DNA from: Hyphomicrobiales bacterium
GTDB taxonomy: Bacteria; Pseudomonadota; Alphaproteobacteria; Rhizobiales; Xanthobacteraceae
Length of the DNA: 12,154 nt
Assembly (NCBI GenBank): GCA_023266695.1
Contig: JAHFPO010000061.1
Span: forward strand, 1 to 12,154
Direction: 5' to 3'
The notes under the pieces were generated by a model. It saw nothing but the letters and a program-made list of their open reading frames with translations, searched no databases and was not told where the DNA came from. Shown in pieces: positions 5,738 to 12,154 of this stretch. How positions within the stretch are numbered: the first letter of the stretch is position 1; each line of letters begins with the position of its first letter. Position numbers and translations under genes: made by a program.

Positions 5738-5766
5738 TTGCGCCGACCGGGCTGCGCGACTAGCGT
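5738..5766 (+). promoter_or_regulatory. Possible promoter of the Lrp/AsnC gene
   Basis: TTGCGC (5738-5743) and TAGCGT (5761-5766) are separated by 17 bases, and would start transcription about 34 bases before the ATG at 5807. Each hexamer matches the sigma-70 consensus at only three positions, so this is a weak call. The same 188-base gap must also hold the trxB promoter, which I cannot place. A small inverted repeat, GCGCGT-CTC-ACGCGC, lies at 5663-5677. Confidence 0.28.
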
Positions 5767-5806
5767 CCCCGCACTTCGAGGGGGCCCGGTGAGAGGGATT
5801 CCACCC

Positions 5807-6304
5807 ATGCGCGGCCGGTTGGACGCCATCGATTGGAATATCCTGCGCGAGCTGCAGCGCGACGGGCGCATCACCAATGTCGAACTGTCGCGCCGGGTCG
5901 GCATTTCCGCCCCGCCGTGCCTGCGCCGCATGCGCGCGCTCGAGGAGGCCGGCATCATTCGCGGCTATCGCGCGCTCCTGGACGAGAAGCAGCTTGGCTA
6001 CGAGGTCACCGTCTTCGCCATGGTGCATCTCGTCAGCCAGGCGGAAGCCGACCTCGTCGCCTTCGAGGAGCACGTGCGCGCCTGGCCGCTGGTGCGCGAA
6101 TGCTGGATGCTGTCGGGCGAGGTCGACTTCATCCTCAAGTGCGTGGCGCCCGACCTTCCGACCTTCCAGGCGTTCGTCAGCGAACTCACCGCGGCGCCCA
6201 ACGTGCGGAACGTCAAGACCGCGCTCACGCTCAGGCGTTCCAAGGACGAACCGATGGTACCGCTGGAATTGGAGAAGACCGCGGGCTCACTGCCGTCAGC
6301 CTGA
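5807..6304 (+). CDS. Lrp/AsnC-family transcriptional regulator
   Basis: A 165-residue regulator. The N-terminal HTH (about 5-65) reads LDAIDWNILRELQRDGRITN, VELSRRVGISAPPCLRRMRA and LEEAGIIRGYRALLD. The C-terminal RAM ligand-binding and oligomerisation domain (about 68-145) follows, including VRECWMLSGEVDFILKCVAPD (97-117) and NVRNVKTALTLRRSKDEPMVPL at the end. The frame stays open further upstream to 5660, but the ATG at 5807 is preferred: it places the canonical Lrp start (RLDAIDWNIL) at the N-terminus, and GAGAGGGA lies about nine bases before it. A GTG at 5789 is a less likely alternative. Members sense amino acids or related compounds; the ligand here is unknown. It is divergent from trxB and convergent with greA. 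Confidence 0.93.
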   Translation: MRGRLDAIDWNILRELQRDGRITNVELSRRVGISAPPCLRRMRALEEAGIIRGYRALLDEKQLGYEVTVFAMVHLVSQAEADLVAFEEHVRAWPLVRECWMLSGEVDFILKCVAPDLPTFQAFVSELTAAPNVRNVKTALTLRRSKDEPMVPLELEKTAGSLPSA

Positions 6305-6316
6305 GGTGCGAGCGCA

Positions 6317-6342
6317 CCGATCTCGGGTTTACCCGAGATCGG
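6317..6342. terminator. Hairpin with 12-bp arms after the Lrp/AsnC gene
   Basis: CCGATCTCGGGT and ACCCGAGATCGG flank a 2-base centre, 12 bases after the Lrp/AsnC stop. It is one of two consecutive strong hairpins in the gap between convergent genes and probably limits transcription from both sides, although no T-run follows. It may also be a dispersed intergenic palindrome. Confidence 0.55.
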
Positions 6343-6354
6343 CACATCTAAATG

Positions 6355-6380
6355 CGCAAGTCGGCAACAGCCGACTTGCG
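6355..6380. terminator. Second hairpin, 11-bp arms with a 4-base loop
   Basis: CGCAAGTCGGC and GCCGACTTGCG flank the loop AACA, 12 bases after the preceding hairpin. The arms pair perfectly. Together with 6317-6342 it forms a tandem pair located between the convergent Lrp/AsnC and greA genes. There is no T-run. Confidence 0.55.
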
Positions 6381-6422
6381 TGCGCGAGCCTGGAAGGCCG
6401 ACGGCAATCTCCAAACATGCAC

Positions 6423-6467
6423 CATCCTTCGAGGCTCGGCGCATTCCGCGCCTCGCTCCTCTGGATG
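6423..6467. repeat. Degenerate intergenic inverted repeat with CATCC/GGATG ends
   Basis: The segment begins CATCCTTCGAGG and ends CTCCTCTGGATG, with GCGC/GCGC pairing in the middle, giving an imperfect long hairpin. Elements with this layout (CATCCTTCGAGG ... CCTCAGGATG) are, from memory, a common dispersed palindrome in Bradyrhizobium-like genomes. It occupies the space between the tandem hairpins and the end of greA. Confidence 0.5.
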
Positions 6468-6498
6468 ACGGCTACAAACGATGGGTCGACGGCGATGC

Positions 6499-6972
6499 TC
6501 AGCGCCACTCGAGCTTGACGATCTTGTAGCCCTTGGCGCCCTTCGGCGTCAGCACCTCGACCGAGGCGCCCTTCTTCTTGCCGATCAGCGCCTTGCCGAG
6601 CGGCGAGGTGATCGAGATGCGGCCGGCCTTGGCGTCGGCCTCGGTCTCGCCGACGATCTGCCAGACCTTCTTCTCGTCGGTGTCCTCGTCGACGAGGGTA
6701 ACGGTGGCGCCGAACGTCACCGTGTCGCCCTTGAGCTTGGACACGTCGATCACCTCGGCGCGCGAAATCTTGTCCTCGAGCTCGGCGACGCGGCCTTCGT
6801 TCAGCGATTGGGTTTCCTTGGCGGCGTGGTATTCCGCGTTCTCGGCGAGGTCGCCGTGGCCGCGCGCCTCGGTGATCTGTTGAATAATGCGCGGCCGCTC
6901 CACCGCCTGGCGGTGGCGCAGTTCGGCCTCGAGCGCGGCATAGCCGGCGGCCGTCATCGGGATTTTTTCCAT
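6499..6972 (-). CDS. greA: Transcription elongation factor GreA
   Basis: A 157-residue GreA, the usual length. It rescues backtracked RNA polymerase by stimulating transcript cleavage through the secondary channel. The N-terminal coiled coil (about 8-75) includes MEKIPMTAAGYAALEAELRH and the acidic tip GHGDLAENAEYHAAKE, with Asp41 and Glu44 at the catalytic loop. The C-terminal FKBP-like domain (about 82-157) includes VTLVDEDTDEKKVWQIVGE and the family hallmark ISITSPLGKALIGKKKG (119-135). The frame is open 15 codons further upstream, but the ATG at 6972 gives the canonical N-terminus and has GGAG about ten bases before it. It lies 137 bases after carB on the same strand, an order seen in related genomes; a shared transcript is possible. 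Confidence 0.96.
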   Translation of the reverse strand: MEKIPMTAAGYAALEAELRHRQAVERPRIIQQITEARGHGDLAENAEYHAAKETQSLNEGRVAELEDKISRAEVIDVSKLKGDTVTFGATVTLVDEDTDEKKVWQIVGETEADAKAGRISITSPLGKALIGKKKGASVEVLTPKGAKGYKIVKLEWR

Positions 6973-7109
6973 CGTCTGCGCTCCGCACCCGGCCGGCCCG
7001 TGACCCGGCCGAGTCAATAAAATCCGTCGTCGCGCTCCGGAACCCTCCGGCCCGCCGCGACCTAGAACGGATTACGAACACCCGCCGCTTGCCCGGCCGG
7101 GCTCCAGAT

Positions 7110-10379
<3,270 letters not shown>

Positions 10380-10396
10380 CGGGTTCTCGGGCACAT

Positions 10397-10424
10397 AAAA
10401 AAAGGCCGCGCGGATCGCGCGTCC
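10397..10424 (-). terminator. Intrinsic terminator directly upstream of carB
   Basis: Read on the minus strand: GG-A-CGCGCG, loop ATC, CGCGCG-G-CC, then seven T. The stem is six perfect GC pairs, one mismatch and two more GC pairs (hairpin 10404-10424, T-run 10397-10403). The T-run ends 17 bases before the carB ATG. It may simply end the tautomerase transcript, but because almost no room is left for a carB promoter after it, it may instead be a carB attenuator. Confidence 0.75.
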
Positions 10425-10588
10425 TTCCCGCCCCCACGCGGTAACGAGGCATGAAGCCCGCCGCGGCTAGGCGGTCTTAGCCGAGATTCGGCCGCACGGG
10501 AACCCCCGCTTTGACACTGCTTTAGTCGCGCGGAAGGCTAGTCCTGCCGCCCGCGCGGGCCCGTTCGGCCGCAGCCGCTCTGGCCCGG

Positions 10589-10601
10589 CGGCGTTCCGCC
10601 G
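10589..10601. terminator. Small hairpin after the tautomerase stop (weak)
   Basis: CGGCG-TTC-CGCCG lies one base past the tautomerase stop codon, with further G-T pairs possible at the base. No T-run follows. The remaining gap to carB (10425-10588) contains another short inverted repeat (CCGCC/GGCGG at 10458-10474) and nothing else I recognise. Confidence 0.3.
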
Positions 10602-10602
10602 T

Positions 10603-10986
10603 TCAGCCGGCGTATTGCGCGATCCCGTTGCCGAACGACCAGTTCTCCTTCGGCACTTCCACCAGGGTGATGAACACGTCCTCTTTGCGCAGACCCAGGC
10701 GCGCATTCAGCTCGTCCGCGATGAACTTGTAGAACACCTTCTTCATCTCGATGGTCCGGCCCTGGTTGAGGAAGACTTGCACGAAGATGCAATCCTTCGA
10801 GCGCTGGATTCCGAGATAATTCGCATCGAAGACGAATCCCTCCGCGGGATGTTCGCTGATAACCTGGAATCGGTCGTCCTGCGGAACATTGATGACCTTG
10901 ACCATGGCATCGTAGACGACATCGCCGATGGTCTTTCTGTAGATGGCCGGCTTTCCTTGTATGAGGTCGATTCGAACGAGCGGCAT
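10603..10986 (-). CDS. Tautomerase-superfamily protein (MSAD-like)
   Basis: A 127-residue member of the tautomerase superfamily in its long form, like malonate semialdehyde decarboxylase. The sequence starts MPLVRIDLIQGK, so removal of Met exposes the catalytic N-terminal proline typical of the family. Asp37 of the mature numbering (in VPQDDRFQVISEHP) falls where that family has its key acid, and Arg77 in GRTIEMKKVFYKFIADEL is a likely substrate-binding arginine. The C-terminal EDVFITLVEVPKENWSFGNG followed by IAQYAG is characteristic of this group. The substrate is unknown, and such enzymes act on small oxo acids or halogenated acrylates. The start has a strong GGAGGA (10991-10996). An 18-bp near-palindrome shared with the upstream marR gene lies at 10999-11016, suggesting control by that MarR protein. 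The gap to marR is 49 bases. Confidence 0.85.
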   Translation of the reverse strand: MPLVRIDLIQGKPAIYRKTIGDVVYDAMVKVINVPQDDRFQVISEHPAEGFVFDANYLGIQRSKDCIFVQVFLNQGRTIEMKKVFYKFIADELNARLGLRKEDVFITLVEVPKENWSFGNGIAQYAG

Positions 10987-10998
10987 GTTCTCCTCCAG

Positions 10999-11016
10999 TG
11001 CATGTATATACCCGTA
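10999..11016. promoter_or_regulatory. Candidate MarR operator before the tautomerase gene
   Basis: TGCATGTATATACCCGTA matches the motif at 11453-11470 (TACATGTATATACCTGTA) in 16 of 18 positions, and the identity continues downstream as GTAGTT against GTAATT. The core GTATATAC is a perfect palindrome. It sits 12 bases before the start codon. It overlaps a possible minus-strand -10 (TATACA, 11003-11008) and ends just before the ribosome binding site, so a bound protein would block initiation. No good -35 is seen; an A/T run (11024-11031) lies about 17 bases upstream. Confidence 0.68.
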
Positions 11017-11035
11017 GTTAGTGAAAAAAAATTGG

Positions 11036-11449
11036 CTAGACCCCCTTCAGGTTTTCAAAACGATCGACCAGCCGGTTGATCGAGGCGATTTTGACGAACG
11101 ATCGAAACTGCCTTTGCATCCCTTCCCACCGGGGCAGTGCCCGCCGGATCGCGGCGCGGCCTTCCGGCGTGAGGCGGACGACTCGTTCGCGCTGATCCTC
11201 CCCGCTGAGAAGTTTTACCAGGCGGCGACGGCTGAGCGGCTCGAGATTCCGCCCCATCGTGGAGCGGTCGAGCGCGGCCGCGGCAGCAAGCGCGGTGATC
11301 GTCAGCGGCCCGCGCCGCTCGAGAATGCGAAGCACGGAGAATTGCGTGATGCGGAGGCCCATCGGCGACAGCGCCGCATCGTAGAGCGCCGTCACCGCGC
11401 GGGTGGCGCGGCGCAACGTCGTGCAGGCGCAAGGACCGGGATCGCCCAT
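11036..11449 (-). CDS. MarR-family transcriptional regulator
   Basis: A 137-residue MarR-type regulator. The N-terminal dimerisation helix region reads CACTTLRRATRAVTALYDAA, then LSPMGLRITQFSVLRILERR (28-46). The winged HTH has LTITALAAAAALDRSTMGRN (49-68), with recognition helix around 61-72, and the wing SGEDQRERVVRLTPEGRAAI (82-101). Two cysteines (Cys7, Cys9) near the N-terminus could be redox-sensitive; this is only a possibility. The frame is open far upstream, but ATG 11449 fits the MarR start. No ribosome binding site precedes it, yet a plausible promoter (TTGCAT, 17 bases, TATACA) would start transcription at or one base before the ATG, so the mRNA may be leaderless. A near-palindrome covers that -10, which suggests autorepression, and a related one precedes the tautomerase gene downstream. 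Confidence 0.88.
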   Translation of the reverse strand: MGDPGPCACTTLRRATRAVTALYDAALSPMGLRITQFSVLRILERRGPLTITALAAAAALDRSTMGRNLEPLSRRRLVKLLSGEDQRERVVRLTPEGRAAIRRALPRWEGMQRQFRSFVKIASINRLVDRFENLKGV

Positions 11450-11485
11450 AGATACATGTATATACCTGTAATTGGCACAATGCAA
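11450..11485 (-). promoter_or_regulatory. Putative marR promoter, leaderless
   Basis: On the minus strand TTGCAT (11485-11480) and TATACA (11462-11457) are separated by 17 bases. Counting seven bases on places transcription start at about 11450, one base from the A of the marR ATG (11449). This fits the lack of a ribosome binding site. The -35 lies 6 bases past the stop of the upstream methyltransferase gene. Confidence 0.45.
11453..11470. promoter_or_regulatory. Candidate MarR operator before marR
   Basis: TACATGTATATACCTGTA is an 18-bp palindrome with a single mismatched pair, lying four bases before the marR ATG and covering the putative -10. A closely similar copy lies at 10999-11016 before the tautomerase gene. 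Size and symmetry fit known MarR-family operators (16-20 bp palindromes). Confidence 0.72.
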
Positions 11486-11490
11486 GCGCG

Positions 11491-12154
11491 CTAAAGAAGC
11501 CTGTTCGCCACGAACGCCATGCGCGCCTGGTTGTGGCCGAGATTGGGGCGGAGCCGTTGGGCGGAAAATCCGGCGGCGGCGAGCAGCGCGAGCATTTCGA
11601 CCTCGGAATAATGGGCGAGGCCGAGCCGGGCGCGCAGCCTGCGATAATCCGAGAACGCCGTGCGCGCGAGCCCGGCGACGGCCGCGAATAGAAATCCGTT
11701 CGCCGCGGCGAAACGCAGAAGCGCAAGCGCGTCGGCGAGCGCGCTCTGATCGGGACCGATCACGTCGGCGACGACGAGCGCGCCTCCGGGCTTGAGCGCG
11801 CGCCGCCAGGCCGCGAGCAGAGCTTCGAGCTCGGTGCGATCGAGATATTGCGCGAGCGAGTTCGCCACCACCAGATCGAGGCTCGCCGCCGGCAGCTTTT
11901 CCACCTCGGCGGGCGCGATCACGCGGATGTTCGGCACTTTTGCGAAGCGTTCGGCAAGGTGCGCGCGCACCTTCGGCGCCGCCTCGCACAAATAGAGTTC
12001 GGCACAGGCGGCGGCGATCCTGCCGGCATGGAGCGCCTCGCCGCAGCCGAGGTCGAGCACGCGCGCATCGCGCGAAGACACCAGCCGCGCGATGTCAACG
12101 GCGATCGCGCGGTAATGCCGGTCGAGGTGGCGCGCGTTCACATAGATCGGGTGG
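11491..12154 (-). CDS. Class I SAM-dependent methyltransferase (5' end beyond the window)
   Basis: The frame runs from the right edge to TAG at 11491-11493; 216 residues are seen from a GTG at 12141, and the frame stays open to the edge. The segment HPIYVNARHLDRHYRAIA appears continuous across that GTG, so the true start is probably outside the window. The Rossmann-type SAM site is clear: motif I ARVLDLGCGEALHAGRIAAA (about 26-45 from the GTG), an acidic-end strand AELYLCEAAP (motif II), LDLVVANSLAQYLDRTELEA (motif IV and after) and the strand ALKPGGALVVADVIGPD. The C-terminal part is alanine-rich and ends GHNQARMAFVANRLL. The methyl acceptor cannot be told; small molecule or lipid substrates are common in this class. 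It lies 41 bases upstream of marR on the same strand. Confidence 0.82.
   Translation of the reverse strand, partial: HPIYVNARHLDRHYRAIAVDIARLVSSRDARVLDLGCGEALHAGRIAAACAELYLCEAAPKVRAHLAERFAKVPNIRVIAPAEVEKLPAASLDLVVANSLAQYLDRTELEALLAAWRRALKPGGALVVADVIGPDQSALADALALLRFAAANGFLFAAVAGLARTAFSDYRRLRARLGLAHYSEVEMLALLAAAGFSAQRLRPNLGHNQARMAFVANRLL

Noticed and set aside
10500..10530. GGAAC and TTGACA elements on the plus strand in the carB-tautomerase gap
   Set aside because: No matching -10 (neither an EcfG-type GTT nor a sigma-70 box at proper spacing), and no plus-strand gene follows.

Overview
The window looks like chromosomal DNA of a GC-rich alphaproteobacterium of the Hyphomicrobiales (Bradyrhizobium/Rhodoplanes/Pseudolabrys type). 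The grounds are the minus-strand order carB, greA, trxB, lysR, with an lrp-like gene in between on the plus strand, the protein sequences, and several short palindromic intergenic repeats of the kind common in that order. No database could be consulted, so the genus is a guess.

Layout. Positions 2-193 hold the end of an EF-G-like translation GTPase gene, followed by msrP (350-1318, periplasmic methionine sulfoxide reductase, with no msrQ beside it). Positions 1319-3070 form an accessory-looking, visibly less GC-rich block. It holds an exported NTF2-like protein (1529-2032), an exported Spy/CpxP-like protein (2276-2830) and an unlisted-size 39-aa membrane protein (2903-3022). Convergent to these is a Crp/Fnr-type regulator (3071-3658, minus). 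The minus strand continues with a LysR regulator (3720-4607) and trxB (4653-5618). An Lrp/AsnC regulator reads outward on the plus strand (5807-6304). After a hairpin-rich convergent gap come greA (6499-6972) and carB (7110-10379), both minus. The right end is a minus-strand series: SAM methyltransferase (11491 to beyond the edge), marR (11036-11449), tautomerase (10603-10986). No gene-free stretch exceeds 300 bases; the largest gaps (about 190-245 bases) are described as features or findings.

Most interesting regulation. (1) The NTF2-like and Spy-like genes are each preceded by the same long dyad: CATATGAC arms around a 4-base centre. The core has the TGA-N6-TCA geometry of Crp/Fnr sites, and each dyad sits where a class II activator would, about 30 bases ahead of a possible -10. 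The Crp/Fnr gene of the same block is the obvious candidate binder. This suggests a small envelope-stress regulon next to msrP. (2) marR and the tautomerase gene each carry an 18-bp near-palindrome centred on GTATATAC, covering the putative -10 elements; this suggests MarR autoregulation and control of the tautomerase. (3) An intrinsic terminator (GC hairpin plus T7) ends only 17 bases before the carB ATG, so carB transcription probably has to read through it, which suggests attenuation.

The housekeeping genes look intact and ordinary.
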